A DNA stretch of 64,000 nt, taken from contig CALEYL010000079.1 of the NCBI GenBank assembly GCA_937926205.1, forward strand, positions 45,086-109,085, written 5' to 3'. Positions 44,441 to 53,196 of the stretch are shown one piece after another. The stretch comes from an uncultured Saprospiraceae bacterium. Its GTDB lineage: Bacteria; Bacteroidota; Bacteroidia; Chitinophagales; Saprospiraceae. Under the pieces are notes generated by a model, which was not told the DNA's origin, did no database searches, and saw only the letters and a list, made by a program, of their open reading frames with translations. Within the stretch, counting starts at the first letter, position 1. The number at the start of each line of letters is the position of its first letter. Made by a program: the position numbers and the translations under genes.

Positions 44441-44796
44441 GTTTTTCCTGTTTTACATAGCATTCCGGCAATAGAGGCTTGCCGACAGCCAGGTTGATGA
44501 TGATTTGTTTTCTTAAATGATTGATTCTGTAAACATCATGAAAGCACCTCAGGGCATTTTCAATCGGGCGGCTAAATTCTGAAAAATTCAGCAATCGCAA
44601 AGGAATTAACGCGACAAATAGGCACAAGGTTATAAAGAACGGCAAGTTTTATGCCATAAAGTACGAATAAGTTGCAATTCAGCTGCTGTCGTCCCCTGAA
44701 CGAACCTGCTTTAAAGTTGTTTAAGAAACAATAATTTCAAATGGGACTGGTTTTAAGTATGTCTGTATTAAAATCCTCTGAACAGTTCAAAAATCC
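44441..44796. other. 356-bp divergent intergenic region
   Basis: It lies between moxR (minus) and porZ (plus). I see one small hairpin (CTGAAAAATTCAG near 44579) and no perfect TAnnTTTG box for either gene. No reading frame is supported. Confidence 0.4.
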
Positions 44797-44832
44797 ATGT
44801 TACGCCCCACAACAAACGTTTATTATTACAGC

Positions 44833-47226
44833 ATGAAATTGCTTACCTGTATGCGAAAAATCCTACTCCTGCTCTTCCTGGCAGCTTCTTCCGGGCTTGC
44901 CCTTTCAGCACAAAATATTTTGCCCATCGGCCAGTGGCGGGCGCATCTGCCCTATCGCAGCGGACAATATGTAACGCAGAGCAACGATAAAATCTACTAC
45001 GCTACAGAACTGTCTGTATTGTCTCTGGATAAAGCCGACATGGCGGCCACTTTTATGTCTAAAGTGAACGGCCTGAGCAATACGGGCGTCAACATGATTC
45101 GCTACAACCGGTTCAGTGATGTGCTGATTGTGGTGTACAAAGACGCCGTGATTGACCTCGTGAAGCCGGAAGGTACTGCTGTTATGCGGCAAATCCGGAA
45201 TTTCACCAATTTCAGCGGTGAAAAACGCATCAACGATATTTTCATCGAAAACGATTCCATCATTTACATAGCCGCAACCTACGGCGTGTCGAAAATCAAC
45301 ATACGGGCGGAAGAATTTGCTTTTACCACCTTTACCGATGTTGAAGTCAACAATGTCCGGGTGTTTAACGGCGAACTTTTTGCAGCCACTGAGGACGGCG
45401 TTTACCGCATTTCGCCGGGCAGCGGGAACATTGACGATTTCAGCAACTGGACTTTACTCGGTCCGGCGCAGGGATTTCCAGCCACCTATGCTTCCAGTGT
45501 ACTTGCCGGTTTCAACAATCAGCTGATCGTAGACGTGAACGATACCCTGTTTGCCTATAGCAACGGCGCGCTTACCTTTTTTCATACCGAGCCTTTAAGC
45601 AACTACCGCATTCAGTTTCTTTCAGCGGAAGGCGCGCATCTGCTCGCCGGTTATCGCTGTGCGGATTCGGGCTGCGGTTCGGGCAAGGTGCTGTTTTTCA
45701 ACACCGATGGCACATACGGTACTGCTGCCCCGGGTTGCGTTAACATTCCCAACTATGCGGTAGAAGACGAACAGGGCAGGATCTGGTTTGGCGAGCAATT
45801 TCGAAACTTCCGGGTTTCCTACAATCCGGCGGGAGACGATTTTTGCAGCACATTTTCCTTTGAATCTCCCTACTCCGAAAACGCCTGGGCCATGACCGTT
45901 GAAAACAACCAGTTCTGGCTGGCAGCAGGCGCCCTTAACCAGCAATTCAACTACCGGTTTCTCGACGATGGGTTTTCTTCTTTCATTGACGGCAACTGGA
46001 CCATATACAACCGCTGGTCGAGGCAGGAAATGCGCGGCATGGACGGCAGCAGCGATCCCGGATTTACTTCTGATGATCTCCGCGACGTGCTTTCGGTCGC
46101 CGTTAGTCCCGTTTCCGGCAAAGTTTATGCCGGCTCTTTTTTGGAGGGACTCATGGAGTTCAACCCGGAAGAAGATAAAATTACCGTTTTCAACCAAAAC
46201 AATTCCATTCTTCAGGGCGCTCTTCAGGACGAATCGCGCACCCGCATCGGCGGACTTGCTTTTGATGAAGAAGGCAACCTTTGGATGAGCAACCACAGGG
46301 CGGTAAACGACAAGCCTATTGTGGAGCTCCACAAAGACGGAACCTGGCAGAGTTTTGGCGCCAATTGCAACCAGATTGAATTGTTTCAGGTAGATGTAGA
46401 CCAGAACAACTACAAATGGTACGTTACGGGAGGCAGCCAGGGCGTTGTGGTTTTTGATGAAGGGGATCCCGAAGTAAATACGGACGATCAGTGCAGAAAC
46501 CTGACTACGGCCAACAGCAATCTGCCCAATAATGCTGTTAACTGCCTCACGGTTGATCTGGATGGCGACGTCTGGGTAGGCACCTCGGAAGGTGTCGTAA
46601 TTTTTGAATGTGGCTCCAATGCTTTTGACGCTTCCTGCCGGGGCACGCGCCCGATTGTGGAAATTGACGGTTTCGGCGCTTACCTGCTCGAAACAGAAAA
46701 CGTGAAGGCCATTGCCGTTGATGGCGCCAACCGAAAATGGGTGGGTACGGAAAACGGCATTTTCCTGATCTCTGCCGACGGCTTCGAGCAAATAGGCCGC
46801 TACACGGTCGACAACTCACCGTTGTTTGACAATACCATACTCAGCATTGCCGTGAATCAAAAAACCGGTGAAGTCTTTATTTCGACCCTGAAAGGTGTTC
46901 TTTCTTTTCAAAGCGACGCCATTGAGGGAAATCGGGTGCACAGCGCCAAGATCGAAGTTTATCCCAACCCGGTTTATTCCGATTATGACGGCCCTATCGC
47001 CATTCGCGGGCTCGCTCGCGATGCCGTGGTAAAAATTACGGACATTCACGGAAGGCTGGTGTATGAAACCAAAGCCCTCGGCGGGCAAGCCATATGGGAT
47101 GGCCGGGACTACAACGGACGCCGTGCAGCAACCGGAGTTTATCTGGTCTTCAGCTCCAGCAGTCCGCGTTTTTCAGGTTTCAGCAACCCGGATTCGGCTG
47201 TCGCAAAAATTGTACTGGTCCATTGA
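44833..47226 (+). CDS. porZ: PorZ-like T9SS protein (two propellers, type A sorting domain)
   Basis: The 797-aa protein (from ATG 44833; ATG 44851 gives the tidiest signal peptide, MRKILLLLFLAASSGLALSAQ) begins its mature part with IGQWRAHLPYRSGQYV, and SLDKADMAATFMSKVNGLSNTGV matches the PorZ propeller start. Two beta-propellers fill about 40-700, and a C-terminal sorting domain (IEVYPNPVYSDYDGP, VKITDIHGRLVY) ends it. PorZ is part of the T9SS attachment complex that hands A-LPS to the sortase PorU in Porphyromonas. It fits the several T9SS cargo genes in this window. Confidence 0.85.
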   Translation: MKLLTCMRKILLLLFLAASSGLALSAQNILPIGQWRAHLPYRSGQYVTQSNDKIYYATELSVLSLDKADMAATFMSKVNGLSNTGVNMIRYNRFSDVLIVVYKDAVIDLVKPEGTAVMRQIRNFTNFSGEKRINDIFIENDSIIYIAATYGVSKINIRAEEFAFTTFTDVEVNNVRVFNGELFAATEDGVYRISPGSGNIDDFSNWTLLGPAQGFPATYASSVLAGFNNQLIVDVNDTLFAYSNGALTFFHTEPLSNYRIQFLSAEGAHLLAGYRCADSGCGSGKVLFFNTDGTYGTAAPGCVNIPNYAVEDEQGRIWFGEQFRNFRVSYNPAGDDFCSTFSFESPYSENAWAMTVENNQFWLAAGALNQQFNYRFLDDGFSSFIDGNWTIYNRWSRQEMRGMDGSSDPGFTSDDLRDVLSVAVSPVSGKVYAGSFLEGLMEFNPEEDKITVFNQNNSILQGALQDESRTRIGGLAFDEEGNLWMSNHRAVNDKPIVELHKDGTWQSFGANCNQIELFQVDVDQNNYKWYVTGGSQGVVVFDEGDPEVNTDDQCRNLTTANSNLPNNAVNCLTVDLDGDVWVGTSEGVVIFECGSNAFDASCRGTRPIVEIDGFGAYLLETENVKAIAVDGANRKWVGTENGIFLISADGFEQIGRYTVDNSPLFDNTILSIAVNQKTGEVFISTLKGVLSFQSDAIEGNRVHSAKIEVYPNPVYSDYDGPIAIRGLARDAVVKITDIHGRLVYETKALGGQAIWDGRDYNGRRAATGVYLVFSSSSPRFSGFSNPDSAVAKIVLVH

Positions 47227-47239
47227 TGTCTCTTACTCT

Positions 47240-48253
47240 ATGACCGACTCTCCGCTCATCAGCATCCTGATGCCGGTTCGGAATGCCGGCGCTTATCTGG
47301 CAGATTGTATCGGGTCTATCCTCGGGCAAAGCTGGACTTCATGGGAGTTGCTGGCAGTAGATGACGGGTCAGAAGACGACAGTCTGAACATACTGGAGGG
47401 TTTTGCGCAAAGCGATCAAAGGATTCGCGTTTTCCGAAACGGACAAAACAGGGGCATTCCGCCAGCCCTCAGACTCGCTTTTGAACACAGCCGTGGGGCC
47501 CTGTTGACCAGAATGGATGCAGACGACCGCATGGCGCCTCAAAAGCTGGAGCGCCTTGCAAACCTGCTTCAGGAGGCAGGCTTAGGGCACATTGCAACCG
47601 GCCTGGTTGCTTATTTTTCTGATCGGGAATTGGGAGACGGCTACCTTCGTTACCAGAACTGGCTCAACGAACTCATGCACAACGGGCGCCATTACGAAGA
47701 CATTTACAAAGAATGCGTCATTCCATCGCCTTGTTGGATGGCCTTTCGGGAGGACCTGCTGCGCTGTGCTGCGTTTACAGCCAACACCTATCCGGAAGAT
47801 TACGACCTTTGCTTTCGCTTCTACAAGGCAGGACTTAAGGTGGTAGCGGCAACAGAAACCCTCCATTTTTGGCGGGATCATTCGGAAAGGGCTTCCCGCA
47901 ATGAGCCCCAGTATGCCAATCAAAGTTATTTTGACCTGAAATTGCCTTATTTTCTGGAACTCGACCACGACACCCGTCGGCCGCTGGTGCTTTGGGGCGC
48001 CGGCAAAAAAGGGAAAGAAATAGCAAAAAGACTTTTTGAACGGCGGGCGCCTTTTCACTGGGTATGTGATAACCCCGCAAAATGGGGCGTTTCGCTGCAC
48101 GGAACAACATTGGAGCCTTATGCGCGCATCCTAGACCTTGCCCAACCCCAGATTCTGATTCCCGTTGCTGCGCCGGACGGAAGAGAAGCCATTCTCCGTT
48201 TTTTACAGGAGCATAACTTTAAGCCCGGAAAAGATTATTTCTTTTTCTGTTGA
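47240..48253 (+). CDS. Family 2 glycosyltransferase with extra C-terminal Rossmann-like domain
   Basis: A 337-aa protein. Residues 1-250 form a GT-A family 2 fold (ISILMPVRNAGAYLADCI, LLAVDDGSEDDS, DxD-type MDADDR, CWMAFREDLL). Residues 255-337 add an 85-aa segment that starts PLVLWGAGKKGKEIAKRL, a GxGxxG nucleotide-binding-like motif, and runs through WVCDNPAKWG and ILIPVAAPDGREAIL. The donor and acceptor sugars are unknown. ATG 47240 begins 14 bp after the porZ stop codon. Confidence 0.85.
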   Translation: MTDSPLISILMPVRNAGAYLADCIGSILGQSWTSWELLAVDDGSEDDSLNILEGFAQSDQRIRVFRNGQNRGIPPALRLAFEHSRGALLTRMDADDRMAPQKLERLANLLQEAGLGHIATGLVAYFSDRELGDGYLRYQNWLNELMHNGRHYEDIYKECVIPSPCWMAFREDLLRCAAFTANTYPEDYDLCFRFYKAGLKVVAATETLHFWRDHSERASRNEPQYANQSYFDLKLPYFLELDHDTRRPLVLWGAGKKGKEIAKRLFERRAPFHWVCDNPAKWGVSLHGTTLEPYARILDLAQPQILIPVAAPDGREAILRFLQEHNFKPGKDYFFFC

Positions 48254-48259
48254 CACGAA

Positions 48260-49096
48260 TTAGTGCCGGCGTCTCCGCTTGCCGTAATCCGGACACCGCA
48301 AATCGCCAAAGTAATATACCAGACCAATGCTGGCAATGGCATAAGCGTCATTGTTGCTGCTGTTGCCACGCTGGCGGCCTTCCTCGCCAATGGGTTCTTC
48401 GTTGGCGCCGGGAATGATGATGGAGCGATCAGAAAGCGCTGCAGCAATTTCACCGCGGGTTTTCAGCAAATCGCTTTTGTCGGGATAAACCGTACTGACA
48501 TCGTCAAGGTAGTCGGTAAACAATTGCCGGATACCCAATTCAACATTGAGGCTCCATTCATAGCTCAGGTCGAGTTTCATACCCAGGCCATAAGCCAGTC
48601 CGCCATTGACATTGTAGTATTCTTCTCCTTTGAACTGCCCTTCGGTACCCAGGGGCCGCAGTTCGTACAATTCATCCCCGAGTTGTGCTTTGGGGTTGAA
48701 CCGAAACACCGTCAGACCAGCAAAAACATAGGGCGAGAAATAATTGTCTTTACTGCCGTGGACATAAGGCAAAAAATTGAATTCAAACTGTGTGGTTACA
48801 TCTACGAGAGACGATTGGAAACTTAGATTCCGCGCACGTTCGAAGATGTTTTTCGAGCGGGCATCATCAGCTTCTACTTTACCGAGGCCTGCTGAAAATT
48901 TCAGACAAAGCCGTTCGTTGAAATTATAACGGGCCAGGAGACCTGCTGCCAATCCGGGTGTACTCAGATTGTAGCTGGTGTTCAAATCTCCAAAATACCA
49001 GGAAGCACCGGCCCAGGGACCTGCTTCCCAACCTTTCTGAGCCCAAATTTGAAAAGAAAACAAAGTAGCAAGAATGAATAAAACTGTCTTTTTCAC
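48260..49096 (-). CDS. DUF6089-like outer-membrane beta-barrel protein
   Basis: A 278-aa protein from GTG 49096 with a signal peptide (VKKTVLFILATLFSFQIWAQ). The mature part opens with GWEAGPWAGASWYFGDLN, a Bacteroidota outer-membrane barrel signature of the DUF6089 family, and has alternating strands up to IASIGLVYYFGDLRCPDYG. Such proteins are structural or of unknown function. The stop faces that of the glycosyltransferase gene 6 bp away. Confidence 0.82.
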   Translation of the reverse strand: MKKTVLFILATLFSFQIWAQKGWEAGPWAGASWYFGDLNTSYNLSTPGLAAGLLARYNFNERLCLKFSAGLGKVEADDARSKNIFERARNLSFQSSLVDVTTQFEFNFLPYVHGSKDNYFSPYVFAGLTVFRFNPKAQLGDELYELRPLGTEGQFKGEEYYNVNGGLAYGLGMKLDLSYEWSLNVELGIRQLFTDYLDDVSTVYPDKSDLLKTRGEIAAALSDRSIIIPGANEEPIGEEGRQRGNSSNNDAYAIASIGLVYYFGDLRCPDYGKRRRRH

Positions 49097-49224
49097 CGTA
49101 GAAGATTGTGTGATGGATGCGTCCAGGCAATGGCTATGGACACGCAAAGTTACTAATTAACGGCAAAAGGGAAAGGCGTGGTATGCTGTTAATAGGCTCG
49201 TTTGAGTACAACAATTCTATTCGT

Positions 49225-49965
49225 TCAGCCCCGGATCCCGATTACAGACAACATTCTGCCTGTCACTCCGTTCTCGTGGCGGTGCGAAAAATAGTCTTCA
49301 TTATTCAGCACGGTGGAAAAAGCGGAAACTTCAATTTGTGCTTCAGGAATGCCCCATGCCAGCAGCAGCGCTTTGTTGGCCGACTTCAGGTCGAGCATAA
49401 ATTTCTGCCGGTTTTCATCCCAGGTCTTAAACGCCGGATCGAAATGTTGTGCCACTGTTTCCCCCACTTCATAGGTGCATTCATCAATGCAGGTGCCAAC
49501 CCTGGCGTAGCAATCGGCAGCCCGGGTTCCGAATGCCTGTTCCATGGTTTGCAGCGTTTTAGATACAATTTTCAACGCTGTTCCTTTCCAGCCGGCATGG
49601 ATGGCTGCGACAGCCCGGTGCCGGTCATCGTAAACCAAAATCGGGGTACAATCGGCGATACCCACCGTTAAAAACAAGCCTTTCTTTTGCGTGATGAAAG
49701 CATCGTATCCTTCATGCAAACCCGGCGCCTCTGCGATTAATATCCGGTCTTCATGAACCTGATGCCCGCCGCTTATCGTATCTTCAGCTATGCCCAGGGC
49801 TGCAAAAAAGCGACGGCGGTTCTCCCGTACATTGGCGGGGGCGTCGTCGGTGTGCAACCCTAAATTAAGGGAATGGTAAGGTGGCGGACTAACCCCGCCG
49901 TGCCGCGTACTTTCTGCGGCAAGGACGTCGGGAAAACCGCTGAGTAAGCTGGAAAGACGATACAT
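49225..49965 (-). CDS. pgeF: Peptidoglycan editing factor / polyphenol oxidase family (YfiH)
   Basis: A 246-aa enzyme of the PgeF/YlmD/YfiH family, which removes misincorporated residues from peptidoglycan precursors and has purine-nucleoside activity. GGVSPPPYHSLNLGLHTDD, the Zn ligand region GGHQVHEDRI, DCTPILVYDDRHRAVAAIHAGWKGT and GTCIDECTYEVG are the conserved blocks. Full length. Confidence 0.93.
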   Translation of the reverse strand: MYRLSSLLSGFPDVLAAESTRHGGVSPPPYHSLNLGLHTDDAPANVRENRRRFFAALGIAEDTISGGHQVHEDRILIAEAPGLHEGYDAFITQKKGLFLTVGIADCTPILVYDDRHRAVAAIHAGWKGTALKIVSKTLQTMEQAFGTRAADCYARVGTCIDECTYEVGETVAQHFDPAFKTWDENRQKFMLDLKSANKALLLAWGIPEAQIEVSAFSTVLNNEDYFSHRHENGVTGRMLSVIGIRG

Positions 49966-50164
49966 TGTGTTCTTTTGAAAGGCAATTTACGTCGCAAAAA
50001 AGACGAGGCCGTTATTTTTTCGCAAGAAAGATATGATGTAGTAGCCGACATCTTCCCGAATACTTGCTTGTTAAAGCTAAATTTCGTAATATCGTGACGC
50101 CAATTTGCGTTGGCTCGTGAACAATTCTTCTGTATTGACTGTACTCATTTAGAATCTAGCGGGT

Positions 50165-50983
50165 ATGAAATTTCAAATAAACATTGTTTTCCTCTTTTTG
50201 CTGTTTGCACTGCCGGTTTTGGCGCAACAGCAGCTGCCTTCCGGTAAGAATTATTACGATGAAGGCCCGGCGGGTATCGTATACCAAAAGGAGATGACTT
50301 TTGACATAAAAGTACATACCAATGGTTTGATTGCCCTCGGATTCAATTCCGGCAAGTTGAAAACCTATTACAAAACCCGCTTTCTCAATGTTGAACTCGG
50401 TGAGCTAAAACACCACAAGGAGTACCGGCAGAGTTTCGACTTCCGGGCGCCTGCAGCCAACAGCATTGCCCGGTCATTTATCTTCGGTAAACAGAATTCA
50501 TTTTTTGTCCTCCGTGGCGGATTCGGTGAAAAACGCTATTTGTCGGATAAAGCCAGGCGCAAAGGGGTCGCCCTTGCAGTGGCCTATTCCGGAGGACCTT
50601 CACTTGGAATTCTGAAGCCTTACTATCTTGAACTGATTCGATCCGACCCGGACGGCGGCAATAGTTTTTTCATCCAAAGCGAAAAATATTCCTCCAACAA
50701 CGAAGATTTATTCTTAGACATCAGCAGAATTTATGGCTCTTCCGGTTTTACCAAAGGCCTTGGGCAGCTTTCTGTCGTGCCGGGATTAAACTTCAGAGCA
50801 GGTATTCACTTCGACTGGGGCGCCTTCGACGAATTTGTCAAAGCTGCTGAAGTGGGCATCATGGGCGATTTTTATTTCAAAAAAATCCCCATCATGGTCG
50901 AATCGCCATCGGTTCCCAACACAGAAAACCGCGCATTTTTCATCAACCTTTACCTAACTTTGCAGCTCGGCAAGCGCAGTTGA
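50165..50983 (+). CDS. Outer-membrane-like protein of unknown function
   Basis: A 272-aa protein with a signal peptide (ending PVLAQ) and beta-rich body (TFDIKVHTNGLIALGFNSGKL, SFFVLRGGFGEKRYLS, LYLTLQLGKRS ending in a barrel-like strand). It looks like a Bacteroidota outer-membrane barrel that is often found near lipA. I do not recognise a named family. lipA starts 88 bp downstream. Confidence 0.75.
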   Translation: MKFQINIVFLFLLFALPVLAQQQLPSGKNYYDEGPAGIVYQKEMTFDIKVHTNGLIALGFNSGKLKTYYKTRFLNVELGELKHHKEYRQSFDFRAPAANSIARSFIFGKQNSFFVLRGGFGEKRYLSDKARRKGVALAVAYSGGPSLGILKPYYLELIRSDPDGGNSFFIQSEKYSSNNEDLFLDISRIYGSSGFTKGLGQLSVVPGLNFRAGIHFDWGAFDEFVKAAEVGIMGDFYFKKIPIMVESPSVPNTENRAFFINLYLTLQLGKRS

Positions 50984-51070
50984 CACACATTTCCATTTCT
51001 GGTTTTTGTCAACCCAATCGTATAGCCGATTGTTATTGCTGCAATTAGTCAGGAAAAAGGGCCAATCATT

Positions 51071-51958
51071 ATGCTGGACTTACCCATCGTTGAACATAAA
51101 TCAGGACCGCGCCGTCCGGAATGGCTGCGCGTCAAACTACCCATTGGCGAAAGCTATAAAAAAGTGCGCACGCTTGTAGACGAATACAAACTGCACACCA
51201 TTTGCCAGAGCGGCAATTGTCCAAACATGGGAGAATGCTGGGGCGCAGGCACCGCCACCTTCATGATTCTGGGCAATACCTGTACCCGTTCCTGTTCCTT
51301 TTGCGCTGTAAAAACGGGCCGGCCAAACGAATATGACACCGACGAACCGCGCCGGGTAGCAGAAGCCATAAAACTCATGGGGGTTAAACACGCGGTCATC
51401 ACGTCTGTAAACCGCGACGAACTGAAAGACCGCGGGGCGGAAATTTGGTACCAAACGGTGCGGGCTGTAAAAACGGCATCGCCCGAAACGACCATCGAAA
51501 CCCTCATCCCCGATGTGAAAGGCAACTGGGAAGCGCTTGAACGCATGATCAGCGGGGGCCAGGAAGTCGTTTCCCACAATATGGAAACCGTGGAACGCCT
51601 CTATCGAAAAGTGCGGCCACAGGCAAAATATGAACGTAGCCTGGAGGAAATTCGCCGCATCAAAGCATACGGCCAGCGCACCAAATCGGGCATTATGGTC
51701 GGCCTGGGGGAGACAGAGGACGAAGTGTTGCGCGCCATGGACGACCTGCTGGAACACGGCTGCGATGTACTCACCATCGGCCAATACCTGCAACCCACCA
51801 AAATGCACCTGGAAATTGCTGCATACGTGCACCCGGACACTTTTGCATTTTACAAAGAAGCGGGCTTAGAAAAAGGCTTCGATTATGTGGAAAGCGGGCC
51901 TTTGGTCCGGTCTTCTTACCATGCGGAGCGGCATGTTTTTGCTTCGAAGCCTAAATAG
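51071..51958 (+). CDS. lipA: Lipoyl synthase
   Basis: A 295-aa radical SAM enzyme that inserts two sulfurs into octanoyl groups on lipoyl domains. The auxiliary cluster cysteines are C45, C50 and C56 (CQSGNCPNMGEC), the radical SAM cluster C71, C75 and C78 (CTRSCSFC), and the C-terminal RSSYHA supplies the serine ligand. Full length. Confidence 0.97.
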   Translation: MLDLPIVEHKSGPRRPEWLRVKLPIGESYKKVRTLVDEYKLHTICQSGNCPNMGECWGAGTATFMILGNTCTRSCSFCAVKTGRPNEYDTDEPRRVAEAIKLMGVKHAVITSVNRDELKDRGAEIWYQTVRAVKTASPETTIETLIPDVKGNWEALERMISGGQEVVSHNMETVERLYRKVRPQAKYERSLEEIRRIKAYGQRTKSGIMVGLGETEDEVLRAMDDLLEHGCDVLTIGQYLQPTKMHLEIAAYVHPDTFAFYKEAGLEKGFDYVESGPLVRSSYHAERHVFASKPK

Positions 51959-52051
51959 ACTATTAAAATGAACAGGCTATTTAGCGTATAAACGATTGAT
52001 TTTTCCCATAAAATCCTTAACTTTAAGGGATACTGATTTAAATAAATAATA

Positions 52052-52261
52052 ATGACAATAGAACGCACGGCTGACGAAATCATCGTAAAACTGCCCACAA
52101 ACGTCAATATTGAAGAAATTCAACGATTTTTGGACTATCTCCGCTATAAAGAAATTGTTGCAAAAAGTACGGCAACTCAGGAAGATGCTGATAAACTTGC
52201 GAGAGAGGTGAATAAAAGTTGGTGGGATAAGAATAAAAACCGGTTTTTGCCTGGAGGATGA
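52052..52261 (+). CDS. Antitoxin of a PIN-domain toxin-antitoxin pair
   Basis: A 69-aa protein with an N-terminal beta strand (MTIERTADEIIVKLP) and helical rest (IEEIQRFLDYLRYKEIVAK), ending WWDKNKNRFLPGG. It fits the small antitoxins that precede PIN-family toxins in Bacteroidota and cyanobacteria. Its stop codon overlaps the start of the toxin (ATGA at 52258-52261), the usual translational coupling. The toxin is frameshifted, so this may be an orphan antitoxin. Confidence 0.72.
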   Translation: MTIERTADEIIVKLPTNVNIEEIQRFLDYLRYKEIVAKSTATQEDADKLAREVNKSWWDKNKNRFLPGG

Positions 52262-52699
52262 AAGTGATATTAGATAGCAATATTGTTTTCAGCGCTATAC
52301 TTAATCCGATAAAGTAGCATAGGAGATATTCTTTTAAATTCTCAGGATGTATTTACTTTTTACACATGCGAATTCCTTCGTGAAGAAATCAGAGATCATA
52401 AAGAAAAAATAGTAAAGTTAACCGGTTACACCGAGCAGGAGTTTTTTGAAATTGAGTTTTTAGTATACAGGCATATCTCATTCGTCTCTGAAAAAACGAT
52501 TCCTTTTGAGTTTTGGCAAAATGCCGCCAACTACGTAAGAGAAATTGACCTGAACGACATTTCATTTGTTGCACTTAGTCTATTTCTTGATATGAAACTT
52601 TGGACAGGTGATAAAGTACTGGTTAGCGGTTTAACCCAAAAAGGCTTATCAAATGTCATCACTACGAAAGAAATTCAGCAAATCAGACGCGAAACCTAA
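52258..52699 (+). pseudogene. Frameshifted PIN-domain toxin
   Basis: Frame 1 reads MKVILDSNIVFSAILNP and stops at TAG 52315-52317. Shifting by one base near 52309-52313 opens SSIGDILLNSQDVF and continues without stop to TAA 52697-52699, about 128 codons more. The parts form one PIN nuclease of the toxin-antitoxin PIN family, with the acidic residue in LDSN, E in FLREEI, and D in LNDISFVAL and WTGDKVL. Removing one A from the AAA run at 52311-52313 restores the frame. A sequencing error or programmed frameshift is possible but a broken gene is the simplest reading. Confidence 0.85.
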
Positions 52700-52716
52700 T
52701 TAATGATAGCATTCGT

Positions 52717-53187
52717 ATGCAACAAACGCTCGAATTCCAATACGACCTGATCAAAAGCGCCCGAAGCGTTTTGCTCGACTACTGCGAAACGATGAGTGAG
52801 GAAGATTTTCTTAGCGAAAATTCCACTTTCGGCACTGGCAGTGTTCGAAATTTACTGGTGCATAATGCCAATACCTACCTTGGCTGGTTAGGAATAAGGG
52901 CATTGAACCGGGAACAGGAATTTATCCGGTACGATTCCATCCGGAACATGGCACAAGTTCGCCGGCTTTATGAAAACATCGATTTGATTGTTGCCGATTT
53001 CATCGCTGCGTTTTCGGCAGACTATACCTCAGCATTGCAGCTTGATGTTCGGGGAGATAAACTCTCTGCCAGCCCATTCAAGTTGTTTACCCACGTCATT
53101 ACCCACGAATTTCATCACAAAGGACAGATTCTTTCACTGAGTCGGCACCTGGGATATACGCCTGTAGATACGGATGTGATGCGGTAG
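52717..53187 (+). CDS. DinB family protein
   Basis: A 156-aa four-helix protein of the DinB/YfiT superfamily. Metal-binding residues are suggested by H in LLVHNANTYLGWL and the HxxxH of HEFHHKGQ near the C-terminus. Members act as metal-dependent thiol-S-transferases or are of unknown function. It starts 18 bp after the broken toxin gene. Confidence 0.88.
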   Translation: MQQTLEFQYDLIKSARSVLLDYCETMSEEDFLSENSTFGTGSVRNLLVHNANTYLGWLGIRALNREQEFIRYDSIRNMAQVRRLYENIDLIVADFIAAFSADYTSALQLDVRGDKLSASPFKLFTHVITHEFHHKGQILSLSRHLGYTPVDTDVMR

Positions 53188-53196
53188 GTATTTGTT

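Noticed and set aside
45622..46791. 389-aa antisense frame inside porZ
   Set aside because: It overlaps a clear propeller protein and resembles no known family.
51951..51984. Hairpin CTAAATAG/CTATTTAG at the lipA stop
   Set aside because: 8-bp stem with 18-nt loop and no T-run; too weak to call a terminator.
52015..52029. CCTTAACTTTAAGG before the antitoxin gene
   Set aside because: Resembles a palindrome or a TAACTTTA -7 box, but it lacks the final G and no -33 element is near; not strong enough to list.
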